The notes beneath the pieces were generated by a model that was not told the origin of the DNA, did no database searches, and saw only the letters and a program-made list of their open reading frames with translations. Made by a program: the position numbers and the translations under genes. From Gemmatimonadota bacterium (GTDB taxonomy: Bacteria > Gemmatimonadota > Gemmatimonadetes > Palauibacterales > Palauibacteraceae): 64,000 bases of DNA. Of the stretch, positions 7,955-16,613 are shown in pieces; position 1 is the stretch's first letter, and the number at the start of each line of letters is the position of its first letter. The stretch covers positions 41,868 to 105,867 of the forward strand of contig JAGWBR010000011.1 of assembly GCA_021295785.1 (NCBI GenBank), written 5' to 3'.

Positions 7955-8533
7955 GTGAATAATCAATTACCTGTGGGTTCAGGCCCCGGCCAGGCAGTGT
8001 ACCGAACTGCTTTTCTTGCGGCGGCCGTGCTGGGCGCCGTCGTCAGCCCCGGCGTTGCCAGAGCGCAGGTCGAGGCGGATCCGGCCGATGTCGAGTCCAT
8101 AGACGGCATTGTCGCGGCACTGTACGACGTCATCTCCGGCGAAGCGGGAGAAGCCAGAGACTGGGGGAGGTTCGAGTCCCTGTTCGTTTCCGATGGCCGG
8201 CTGATGCCCACGTGGTCTCAGGAATCGCGCGCGCAACGGCTTTCGTGGGGGCCGGCCGAATACGGCGAAGCGGTGACCGAATCGCTCGAACGAAGCGGTT
8301 TTTTCGAGACCGAACTCCACAGAGAGGTGCAGCAGTTCGGCCAGGTGGCGCATGTCTTTTCCACCTACGAATCGCGGAACAGCCCGGAGGACGAAACTCC
8401 GTTTGCCCGCGGCATCAACTCCATCCAGCTGTTCCATGACGGCACCAGGTGGTGGATCGTGACCGTTTTCTGGGCGAGCGAGCGGCCAGATTTGCCCGTC
8501 CCGGCCGAGTACCTGCCCGGGGACGGCGGCTGA
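7955..8533 (+). CDS. Secreted NTF2-like/SnoaL-fold protein
   Basis: 192 residues from GTG 7955, chosen because a purine-rich GAGAGAGG lies 4-5 nt upstream. A signal peptide is clear: hydrophobic AVYRTAFLAAAVLGAVVSPGVARAQ with an ARA-Q cleavage site. The mature domain begins IDGIVAALYDVISG, with RDWGRFESLFVSDGRL and later RGINSIQLFHDGTRWWIVTVFW. This is the helix-helix-sheet order of SnoaL/DUF4440-type NTF2-like proteins, with the terminal WW/VFW strand typical of the fold. There is no way to tell enzyme from binding protein. Its stop overlaps the probable start of the first FG-GAP lipoprotein, suggesting co-expression. Confidence 0.75.
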   Translation: MNNQLPVGSGPGQAVYRTAFLAAAVLGAVVSPGVARAQVEADPADVESIDGIVAALYDVISGEAGEARDWGRFESLFVSDGRLMPTWSQESRAQRLSWGPAEYGEAVTESLERSGFFETELHREVQQFGQVAHVFSTYESRNSPEDETPFARGINSIQLFHDGTRWWIVTVFWASERPDLPVPAEYLPGDGG

Positions 8534-11500
8534 CCCAGCCGGCGCCCCCGGCTTTGCGGGTCGTGGCGGTGGTCGCTGCCGCGGCGGCCGCCGCATGCGG
8601 GTCCGAGCCTTCCCGACCCGGGCCCTGGGTTCAGGAAGACGGCTACCGGTGGAGGTCGTTGCCACGTCCGCGGGGCGGGGGGGAAGACGCGGGGTTTTCT
8701 TCGGTTGCGCCGTTCGATTTCGTCAACACGCTTTCTGAATCGGCACTGTTGGAGAACGAGCTCCTGGCCAACGGTTCGGGGGTTGCGATTGGTGACGCCG
8801 ATGGTGACGGACTCCCCGACATCTACCTGTGCCGTCTGACGGGTCCGAACATCCTCTACCGGAACCTGGGCGGCTGGCGCTTCGAGGCGGCCGAATCGGG
8901 AGCGGCCATGGAGGGTCGGATGTCGCGGGGGGCCGTGTTCGCCGACCTCGACGGCGACTCCGATTTGGACCTCTTGGTGACTACACACGGCGACGGCGAT
9001 TACTTGTTTCTCAACGACGGCCGCGGCACGTTCACCGAGACGGCCATGCTCGGCCCGCCGGGTGCCAGCACGACGCCCACGCTGGCCGACACCGACGGTG
9101 ACGGAGACCTGGACCTGTTTGTGACGCGGTACAAGGAGCGGTGGGTTCGCGATCTGTTCGCGCCCGCCGAGCGGACAATGGACCGGACGGTTGAGACGAC
9201 GGACGCCGGGCCGGTGGTTCGACCTGAATTCCGGGAACACTTTCGCATGATCCGCGAACACGGCGAGTGGATGCGGTACGAGTTCGGCGAGAGCGATGTC
9301 TTCTACGTGAACGAGTCGGGTGGCGTGCCAGGCGAGGCGGTGATCTTCCGCCCGGTCACGCCCGAAGACGGTTTGTTCCGCGACGAGGCCGGGGTGCCGG
9401 TGACGGACATGCCCGACGACTGGGGGCTTGCCGCGCGCTTCCGCGATTTCGATTTGGACGGCGACCCTGACTTGTGGGTGGCCAACGACATCAACAGCCC
9501 GGACCGAATCTGGTTGAACCACGACGGCGTTTTTCATGCGGCGCCGCCCGAAGTGATTCGCACCATTAGCGCCTCGGCCATGTCGGTCGATTTTTCGGAC
9601 CTCAATCAAGACGGGTACCCAGAGGTTTTTGTGGCGGAGATGCTGGGGATGGACTCCCGCACGCGGAAGACGCAGGTCCCCGAGCGGCAGCCGGAGCTCC
9701 AGGCGCCCGGCGACATCGACAGCCGACCCCAGGTTGACCGCAACACCCTGCAGCTTAACAGAGGCGACGGCACGTTCGCGGAGATTGGCCAGTATTCCGG
9801 GCTTGAGGCGTCCGGGTGGACTTGGGGAGTGATGTTCATGGACGTGGACCTTGACGGTCTCGACGACCTGTTGGCCGCGAACGGGAACATCCTCGACATT
9901 CTGGACGGCGACACGAGCGAGAGGATAGCCGCGGCGCCGGCCGGCGCGGAGTGGCGACGCGCCCGGCTTCAGTTCGGCGCGCTGCAAACGCCGAACGCCG
10001 CGTTCCGCAATCTGGGTGGGCTCAAGTTCGCGCCGGCCGGCAATGAATGGCGATTCGCCGGGGAAGCGGACATTTCGCACGGCATCGCCGCGGGGGACCT
10101 CGACGGCGACGGTGATCTGGACGTCGTCGTGACTCGCCTGAACCGTCCAGCTCTGGTACTGGAGAACTTGGCCACCGAGCCGCGGTTGGCCGTGCGCCTG
10201 GTGGGCGCCCCGCCCAACACCAGCGCGGTCGGGGCCAGGGTGACCCTGCGCGGGGGCCCGGCGGCCCTTCAGACCAGGGAGGTGTCGGCAGGAGGGCTCT
10301 ACCTGTCGCATTCCGACCACCAGATGACCTTCGCCGCTGCCGGCGAGGAACTGGCTCTGGAGGTTGACTGGCCGGGAGGTACGCGCACCGAAATCGCCGG
10401 TGTGCTGCCGGGCCGTCTCTACGAGATAAACCGGTCCTCCTCGCGGCTGGTGTCCGGAACGGAGGCCGCCTGGAACGGGGCGCGGTCAGGCCAACAGCCC
10501 GCTGCCGGAACCCTGTTCGACGAGGTGGTGTCCGGGGCCGTTCACACGGACCTGGTCTTCAACGATTTCACTCGGCAGCCCATGTTGCCGGTCAGACTGT
10601 CGCAGCTGGGGCCGGGCGTCAGTTGGCTGGACGTGGACTCGGACGGAGATCCCGACCTGGTGCAGCCGACCGGGGCCGGCGGGCGTCTGACCTGGCTGCG
10701 CAACGACGGGGGATCGTTCACGCTCGCCGACATGGGGCCGGCGGCCGCGGCCACGCTTGACCAGACTGCCGCGGTGGCGCTGCCCAGACCCGCTGGACCT
10801 CCGGCGATCCTTATTGGACAGTCGAACCAACAGGCCCCCGATCCCGAGTCGGCCCGGTCGGCCGCCTCTGTGCTGAGCTTCTCCACGGGGGCGCGGGCGG
10901 CAGAGGCCGCCGCCGGAAATGCAAGTACGACGGGGCCGCTCGCCCTTGCCGACGTTGACATGGACGGCGACCTGGACCTGTTCGTGGGGGGTCGGTCAAT
11001 TCCCGCGGCCTACCCGGTTCCGGCGTCGTCCAGGGTGTTCTTGAACGACGACGGGGAATTGTCGCCGGACGAGTCCAACAACGCCGCGCTCCAATCGACG
11101 GGCATGGTGTCGGGGGCCGTGTTCACCGATTTCGATGGTGACGGGGATCCCGACCTGGTCCTGGCCGTGGACTGGGGGCCGGTGTCGGTGTTCGAGAACC
11201 GACGGGGCCGGCTTGTCGATGCGACCGCCGCGCTGGGCCTTGCCGGGCACACTGGCCGGTGGAACGGTGTGGCCAGCGGCGATTTCAACGAGGACGGCCG
11301 CCCGGACTTGATCGCCACCAACTGGGGGGAAAACACCGCCGCCGGCCCCGGTCGGAACGCCCCGCTGCAGCTGGTGTACGGAGACTTTGACCGAAACGGC
11401 TTCCTGGACCTGTTGGAGGCCAGACACGACGATCGACTCGGGGCCGTGGCCCCCGTGCGCCCGCTCGCACAACTGGTCGGCGGATTGCCCTACCTCCGCG

Positions 11501-12261
11501 GGATAACACCCACCCACGGCCGGTTTGCGGACGCCACGATGGAACAGTTGCTCCGGGGGTTCGGGGCCGACGCGCGGGTCAAGGAAGCCGCGACACTTTC
11601 GCACCACGTGTTCATCAACACTCCCGACGGATTCGAGCCACGCCCGCTCCCGCGGGTGACGCAGTTTGCGCCGGCCACGGCGGCGGTGGTCGCCGACGCC
11701 GACGGTGACGGACACGAAGACGTTTTCATTGGTCAAAACTTCTTCGCGCTTGATTTGGACACGCCCCGCCAGGACGCCGGGAGGGGCGTGTGGTTGCGGG
11801 GCGACGGAGCCGGGGGTTTTGAACCGATGGCGGCACACCGGTCCGGCGTGGCGGTTTACGGCGAAGCTCGCGGCGCGGCCAGTGCCGATTTTGATGGCGA
11901 TGGACGGATTGACCTGGCCGTGGCGCAAAACGGTGCCGCGCTGAAGCTTTACCGCAACGTGGGGGCCGCCCCGGGATTGCTCGTGACTCTTCGGGGAGGG
12001 CCGCTCAACCCCGGTGCCACGGGAGCCAAGTTGCGCGTGCGATATGCTGACGGCACACTGGGTCCCCTCCGCGAGGTTCAGGGGGGAAGCGGATACTGGT
12101 CTCACAACGGCGCTGAACAGGTGCTGGGCCTGGCCGGGCAGCCGACGGGGCTCACGGTCTGGTGGCCGGGCGGGCAGGTGCGCACCTACGAGGTTTCGGG
12201 GCCGGGCCGGGTAGAGTTGACACCCGATGGCGGAAGGGAGTCCGCCGCCGATCCGCGATAG
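8530..12261 (+). CDS. Giant FG-GAP/VCBS repeat lipoprotein with two ASPIC/UnbV domains (copy 1)
   Basis: About 1,243 residues if started at CTG 8530; TTG and GTG codons 8-11 residues later are alternatives. The N-terminus is a hydrophobic alanine run ending in AAAACGS, a likely lipobox. About a dozen calcium-binding loops of the type D-x-D-x-D-G-x-x-D (DADGDGLPD, DLDGDGDLD, DFDGDGDPD) fall in two halves, a predicted beta-propeller each. Each half ends in an ASPIC/UnbV-type domain, near residues 560-630 (VGARVTLRGG..VDWPGG) and at the C-terminus (KLRVRYADG..WWPGGQVRTYEV). Such proteins are cell-surface and CRTAC1-like; ligand unknown. It overlaps its paralogue by 35 nt. Confidence 0.85.
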   Translation: MTQPAPPALRVVAVVAAAAAAACGSEPSRPGPWVQEDGYRWRSLPRPRGGGEDAGFSSVAPFDFVNTLSESALLENELLANGSGVAIGDADGDGLPDIYLCRLTGPNILYRNLGGWRFEAAESGAAMEGRMSRGAVFADLDGDSDLDLLVTTHGDGDYLFLNDGRGTFTETAMLGPPGASTTPTLADTDGDGDLDLFVTRYKERWVRDLFAPAERTMDRTVETTDAGPVVRPEFREHFRMIREHGEWMRYEFGESDVFYVNESGGVPGEAVIFRPVTPEDGLFRDEAGVPVTDMPDDWGLAARFRDFDLDGDPDLWVANDINSPDRIWLNHDGVFHAAPPEVIRTISASAMSVDFSDLNQDGYPEVFVAEMLGMDSRTRKTQVPERQPELQAPGDIDSRPQVDRNTLQLNRGDGTFAEIGQYSGLEASGWTWGVMFMDVDLDGLDDLLAANGNILDILDGDTSERIAAAPAGAEWRRARLQFGALQTPNAAFRNLGGLKFAPAGNEWRFAGEADISHGIAAGDLDGDGDLDVVVTRLNRPALVLENLATEPRLAVRLVGAPPNTSAVGARVTLRGGPAALQTREVSAGGLYLSHSDHQMTFAAAGEELALEVDWPGGTRTEIAGVLPGRLYEINRSSSRLVSGTEAAWNGARSGQQPAAGTLFDEVVSGAVHTDLVFNDFTRQPMLPVRLSQLGPGVSWLDVDSDGDPDLVQPTGAGGRLTWLRNDGGSFTLADMGPAAAATLDQTAAVALPRPAGPPAILIGQSNQQAPDPESARSAASVLSFSTGARAAEAAAGNASTTGPLALADVDMDGDLDLFVGGRSIPAAYPVPASSRVFLNDDGELSPDESNNAALQSTGMVSGAVFTDFDGDGDPDLVLAVDWGPVSVFENRRGRLVDATAALGLAGHTGRWNGVASGDFNEDGRPDLIATNWGENTAAGPGRNAPLQLVYGDFDRNGFLDLLEARHDDRLGAVAPVRPLAQLVGGLPYLRGITPTHGRFADATMEQLLRGFGADARVKEAATLSHHVFINTPDGFEPRPLPRVTQFAPATAAVVADADGDGHEDVFIGQNFFALDLDTPRQDAGRGVWLRGDGAGGFEPMAAHRSGVAVYGEARGAASADFDGDGRIDLAVAQNGAALKLYRNVGAAPGLLVTLRGGPLNPGATGAKLRVRYADGTLGPLREVQGGSGYWSHNGAEQVLGLAGQPTGLTVWWPGGQVRTYEVSGPGRVELTPDGGRESAADPR

Positions 12262-15200
12262 TACCCGCCCCGTCGCCCGGCTCCTCGTGGCCACCGCACT
12301 GACCGGCGCCGCTGCCTGCGGTGACGCACGCCCCGGCGAGTGGATGGAAGAGGACGGGCACCGCTGGCGGGAGCTGTCGCGGGCGTCCGGGGCCGCCGGC
12401 GGGGGATACAGCAGGCTCGACGCCGCGGCGCGGGGCATCGATTTCGTCTACGCCGTTTCCGTGGAGGACCGGACAAGCAATCGCATCCTCGCGGAAGGGC
12501 AGGGGGCGGCGGTCGGAGACGTAAACGGGGACGGGCTGGCGGACATCGTGCTGGCCGGCTTCCAACAGCCCGTTCGGCTCTACATCAACCAGGGCGATTG
12601 GCGTTTCTCGAAAGCTCCAGGCGGTACGCTGCCGGAGGTGGCCATGGCCCGGGGGGTCACTCTGGCCGACGCCAACGGTGACGGGCACCTGGACATGTTC
12701 CTGGCCGTACACGGAGCCCCGAACCGTCTGCTCTCGGGCGACGGGACCGGATCGTTTACCGACGGTGGCCCGCTTGGCTCCCACTCCCGGGGTTCGGTCA
12801 CATTCGCAGTCGCGGACATTGACTCCGATGGCGACCTGGACGCCTACGCCTCCAACTACAAGACCGCCAGGGTGGACGACCAGTTTCCGCCCGAGATGCT
12901 GGACATCGGCCTGGTGACCCGCGACGGAGACACGGTGTCGGTGCCGGAACGCCTGCAAGAGGTCTACGACCAGCACTACAGGATCGAGTTTGACGGGCGG
13001 TTTGTGCGGCGGTTTGAGCTGGGAGAGGCCGACGAGCTTTACATCAACCAGGGCGGCGGGATGTTCCGGGCTGTCGACCCGCTGGAGGTGTTGGAAGGGG
13101 AGCCACTGTCCGGGGACCCGGCGTGGGGGCTGGCCGCGAAGTTCGCCGACTGGAACGGAGACGGAAACGCGGATCTGTATGTGGCCAACGACTTCGCCAC
13201 GCCGGACCGGATCTGGCTGGGCCGCGGCGACGGAAGTTTCGAGGAAGCTCCTTGGCAAGCAGTGCGCACGACCAGCCTGTCTTCGATGGCAGTGGCCGCG
13301 GCTGATCTGGACCGGGACGGCCACGTGGACCTGCTGACCACCGACATGCTGGCCCGGGAGCCCGATGAGCGGCGTACTCAGACCCACGGTTTTGAGGCCC
13401 TTCCAGACCCTCCGGGCCAGATCCGCGAGCGGGTCCAGGTGAATCGAAACACTCTGCAGCTCAACCGGGGCGACGGGACTTTTTCCGAGGCCGCTTACCA
13501 AATGGGGTTGCCGGCGTCGGGTTGGTCATGGGCTGCCCTCGCTCTTGATGCCGACTTGGATGGGTGGCAGGACATCCTGATCGCCACCGGCCACCTCTGG
13601 AATCAACTGGACGGAGACGCCAGCGCCCGCATCTCCCAGATCCCGAATCCGCCCGCGCGGCAGGCTCTGGCGATGCTGCCGGCGCTGCGCCAGGAAAATG
13701 TGGCGTTTCTCGGCGGTCCCGGCGGGTTCCGGCCCGCTGCCCCCGAGTGGGGGTGGGGCGGGGAGGAAGACATCACCCACGGGTTGGCGGCAGGGGATCT
13801 GGATCAGGACGGGGACCTGGACGTGATCGCGACCCGGTTCGGCGAGCCTCCGGTGCTTTACCGAAACGAATCCTCCTCGCCCAGGATCCTGGTAAGGCTG
13901 GCCGGCCGCCCGCCCAACACACGCGGTATCGGCGCCCGGATCACGCTGACCGGCCCCGACTCGGTGGTCCAGCTTCGCCTGATCAGCGCCGGCGGGGACT
14001 ATCTTTCCTCGTCCGATCCGGTCGCGAGCCTGGCGGCCCTGGCGGAAGAGTCGCGCCTGCGCGTGATCTGGCCCGGCGGTGCGGTGACCGAGCTCGGCGG
14101 CATCCGCGCAAATCGTGAATACGAACTGCACCAGCCCCCTCCGGGTCCCACGCCTCCCGCCGGCTCCAAGGGCCATCTGGATTCGCGGTCGCCCCTGGCG
14201 GACCCGTGGTTCGAGGATGTGTCGGCGCTCCTGGGGCACGTCCATACAGACACGACGCATCACCGGCGGTCCCTTCAACCGTTGTTGCCGCTGGCGCTGG
14301 ACCGGTTGGGCCCGGGCGTGACGTGGGCCGATCCGGACTCTGACGGCGATGCGGACCTGGTTGTCGGCGCAGGAGCGGGCGGCGTGGTCGTGATGATTCC
14401 CAACCGGCACGGTGAACCGGCCGGTGGCGGATTCGGGGCGGAAATCCCGCTGACGGAAGTGCTCGAAGTTGACGCTGCGACCCTGTTGCCCCTGCCGCGA
14501 GACGGTGCCGGCGAACCCGGGTTCCCGGTTCGTTTCGGTGCCGGGTTGACCATGGGAATCGGTTCGCGGGAAACGGGAGGCGTATCCGCGGGACCGATGT
14601 CGGCGGCGGACATAGACCTGGACGGAGTACTGGACCTGTTCGTCGGGGGCCGCGAAATGCCCGGCCGCTACCCGCGGGCGGCCGATTCGTACATCCTGCG
14701 AAGCGGTTCCCGGCCGGATCCGCGGCTCTCCGAGCCGTTCCGCTCGCTGGGGCTGGTGTCGGGTTCGCTGTTCACCGACATCGACCTGGACGGCGACCCG
14801 GACTTGGCCCTGGCTCTGGAGTGGGGTCCGCCGACAGTGTTTCTGAACGACGGCGCGGGAGGGTTCACCGACGCAACCGAGCGCCTCGGTCTGGCGGGGC
14901 TTTCGGGGCGGTGGAACGGCATCGCCGCAGCGGATTTCAACGGCGACGGACGGCAAGACCTCGCCCTGTCGGCCTGGGGCAACAACCTTGACCTGCCCAG
15001 CACATACTCCGTGGTGCACGGCGATTTCAACCGCGACGGAGTCTGGGATGTGGTCGAGGTTGACCCGGGGGGTTACCCGCTCCGCGGGCGGGACGCGCTG
15101 GTACGGCCCTGGCCGCTGGGGGAGGCAGGACCGGGCCTGCCCGAGCTCGTCACCGTGTCGTACGCGGATTTCGCGGCCCGCCCCCTGGCGCAGTCCCTGC

Positions 15201-15898
15201 CGGCCGCCGCGTCGGCACAGCGCCTGACGGCGTCCACTCTGCTGCACACGGTCCTGTTGGCGGAAACCGGCCAGGGGGGTGAACTGCGATTCCGGGCCGT
15301 GCCCCTGCCAGCCGGGGCGCAGCGGTCTCCGGCATTCGGGATAGCGGCGGCCGACCTTGACGGTGACGGAAACGAAGACCTCCTACTGGCACAGAATTCT
15401 TACGGCGGACGCCCCGGCACCCCCAGGTATGATGGGGGGCGCAGCTTGTGGCTGCGAGGCGACGGGCGCGGGAACTTCGAAGCGGTCGAGAATGCCGGGA
15501 TTGCCGTCTACGGCGATGCCCGGGCGGTAGCTCTGGCCGACTACGGCCAAGACGGCCGAGTAGATGTTGCGATCGGCGTAAACGGGGGCGCGACCCGGCT
15601 CTACCGCAACCTGCGGGCTCGTCCGGGACTAAGGGTGTCGCCTCCCGTGCGACCCGGGGCCGCCGCTCTGGCGGTGGGTACCCGGCTCCGTGTGATTTAC
15701 GACGACGGGCGGCTCGGCCCAGCCCGGGAAATCCGGATGGGCGAGGGCTACCGGGCCGTGAACGAGGTCGCCCAGACCTTGGGCCTGGGCGGTGGCGTGC
15801 CTGCAGCGCTGCAGGTCACATGGCCGGGCGGTGTGGTAGACACCCTAACGGTGACGCCGGGACAGCCGGAGCTGGTTCTGCCGGAGCCCCCGGGCTAA
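12227..15898 (+). CDS. Giant FG-GAP/VCBS repeat lipoprotein with two ASPIC/UnbV domains (copy 2)
   Basis: 1,223 residues, the same plan as copy 1. It has a signal peptide with LTGAAACGD lipobox, then a shared motif just after the cysteine (EWMEEDGHRWREL here, PWVQEDGYRWRSL in copy 1). About fourteen D-x-D-x-D-G loops follow in two blocks, with ASPIC/UnbV-type domains near residues 560-625 and at the C-terminus (WPGGVVDTLTV). The two proteins are clearly diverged tandem duplicates: corresponding blocks such as NRNTLQLNRGDGTF and QLNRGDGTF align throughout. Its ATG lies inside the end of copy 1. Expected to be exported and anchored to the outer membrane. A hairpin spans the stop codon. Confidence 0.85.
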   Translation: MAEGSPPPIRDSTRPVARLLVATALTGAAACGDARPGEWMEEDGHRWRELSRASGAAGGGYSRLDAAARGIDFVYAVSVEDRTSNRILAEGQGAAVGDVNGDGLADIVLAGFQQPVRLYINQGDWRFSKAPGGTLPEVAMARGVTLADANGDGHLDMFLAVHGAPNRLLSGDGTGSFTDGGPLGSHSRGSVTFAVADIDSDGDLDAYASNYKTARVDDQFPPEMLDIGLVTRDGDTVSVPERLQEVYDQHYRIEFDGRFVRRFELGEADELYINQGGGMFRAVDPLEVLEGEPLSGDPAWGLAAKFADWNGDGNADLYVANDFATPDRIWLGRGDGSFEEAPWQAVRTTSLSSMAVAAADLDRDGHVDLLTTDMLAREPDERRTQTHGFEALPDPPGQIRERVQVNRNTLQLNRGDGTFSEAAYQMGLPASGWSWAALALDADLDGWQDILIATGHLWNQLDGDASARISQIPNPPARQALAMLPALRQENVAFLGGPGGFRPAAPEWGWGGEEDITHGLAAGDLDQDGDLDVIATRFGEPPVLYRNESSSPRILVRLAGRPPNTRGIGARITLTGPDSVVQLRLISAGGDYLSSSDPVASLAALAEESRLRVIWPGGAVTELGGIRANREYELHQPPPGPTPPAGSKGHLDSRSPLADPWFEDVSALLGHVHTDTTHHRRSLQPLLPLALDRLGPGVTWADPDSDGDADLVVGAGAGGVVVMIPNRHGEPAGGGFGAEIPLTEVLEVDAATLLPLPRDGAGEPGFPVRFGAGLTMGIGSRETGGVSAGPMSAADIDLDGVLDLFVGGREMPGRYPRAADSYILRSGSRPDPRLSEPFRSLGLVSGSLFTDIDLDGDPDLALALEWGPPTVFLNDGAGGFTDATERLGLAGLSGRWNGIAAADFNGDGRQDLALSAWGNNLDLPSTYSVVHGDFNRDGVWDVVEVDPGGYPLRGRDALVRPWPLGEAGPGLPELVTVSYADFAARPLAQSLPAAASAQRLTASTLLHTVLLAETGQGGELRFRAVPLPAGAQRSPAFGIAAADLDGDGNEDLLLAQNSYGGRPGTPRYDGGRSLWLRGDGRGNFEAVENAGIAVYGDARAVALADYGQDGRVDVAIGVNGGATRLYRNLRARPGLRVSPPVRPGAAALAVGTRLRVIYDDGRLGPAREIRMGEGYRAVNEVAQTLGLGGGVPAALQVTWPGGVVDTLTVTPGQPELVLPEPPG

Positions 15899-15906
15899 CC
15901 CGGGGG
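15887..15906. terminator. GC-rich hairpin between convergent genes, possible terminator
   Basis: CCCCCGGG (15887-15894), a four-base loop containing most of the stop codon, then CCCGGGGG (15899-15906) form a perfect 8-bp stem. It lies exactly where the FG-GAP operon (plus) meets the OMP operon (minus). There is no T-run on either side, so classic intrinsic termination is not shown; it may act as a bidirectional attenuator or an mRNA end stabiliser. Confidence 0.4.
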
Positions 15907-15929
15907 AGGGGTTTACAGGAGAGGGTACG

Positions 15930-16613
15930 CTACCTGATCCCCAGCCCGAACCCCACGGCGATGTCGGTCTGCCGATCGATCCCGTCGGGACCGTCCCTGA
16001 AGGCCATCATCCCCCGCACCTCGGTGCGGAGCCACACGCCGGTCCTCACCCTGACCCGCATGCCACCGGCCAACACCGCCGAGGGGTCAAGCGCGGCCTC
16101 GACCACATCCGCGGCGGCGGGGCTGAAGTCGATCTGCCGGGCACCTCCACCAATTGAGATGTACGGCTCGATTCCCGAGGCGGTACCCGAATCGGGAATC
16201 CGAAAAGTGAGCGCGGCGCTCGCGGCCATGTAGTCCACTCCACCAAAATCGGTCACCACGCCGTCGGTGCGCGCCACGCCGGTGAGTTCCGCGGGAGCGT
16301 AGCTGCCGTTGATCTCGATGCCCACGTGGCTGCCAACCCAGTACATCACCTGCCCCGCAAAGATCACGTCGGGGCTGAGCACGGCCCCGGGGTCGGGCGA
16401 GTTGGCCAGGTTGGTGAGAGGCATGAGGAGCCCCACGAAAGTGCCCAGCTCAATGCCCTGGCCAGCCACATCGGCCTCTTCGGTCTCCGTCGCCGACATC
16501 GAGACCTGGGCCCGCGCCTCCGGTGCCGCTCCGAAAAAAGCCGTCCCGGCAAGAACCAGGCCTGCGAGCGCCATACCCCTGGCGCGGCTCCCCCTCCACA
16601 TGGAATCCGTCAT
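15930..16613 (-). CDS. Small outer-membrane beta-barrel protein
   Basis: 227 residues with a signal peptide (GMALAGLVLAGTAFFGAAPEARAQ, ARA-Q cleavage). The mature part alternates polar and hydrophobic residues in strands ending at aromatic or glycine turns (VGIEINGSYAP, MAASAALTFRIPD, EPYISIGGGARQIDF, VRVRTGVWLRTEVRG, DIAVGFGLGIR). This suits an 8-10 stranded OmpA/OmpW-like barrel, although the last residue is Arg rather than Phe. No functional domain. Its ATG overlaps the upstream stop as ATGA, so it is translated with the large Ig/metallopeptidase lipoprotein. Confidence 0.75.
   Translation of the reverse strand: MTDSMWRGSRARGMALAGLVLAGTAFFGAAPEARAQVSMSATETEEADVAGQGIELGTFVGLLMPLTNLANSPDPGAVLSPDVIFAGQVMYWVGSHVGIEINGSYAPAELTGVARTDGVVTDFGGVDYMAASAALTFRIPDSGTASGIEPYISIGGGARQIDFSPAAADVVEAALDPSAVLAGGMRVRVRTGVWLRTEVRGMMAFRDGPDGIDRQTDIAVGFGLGIR

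Noticed and set aside
8365..10320. 651-residue open frame on the minus strand across the first FG-GAP lipoprotein gene
   Set aside because: It is antisense to a gene with unmistakable calcium-binding repeats; its own translation is rich in Arg/Gly/Pro without any motif, as expected from the opposite strand of regular GC-rich repeats. The same holds for 13526-15247 and 10996-12438.
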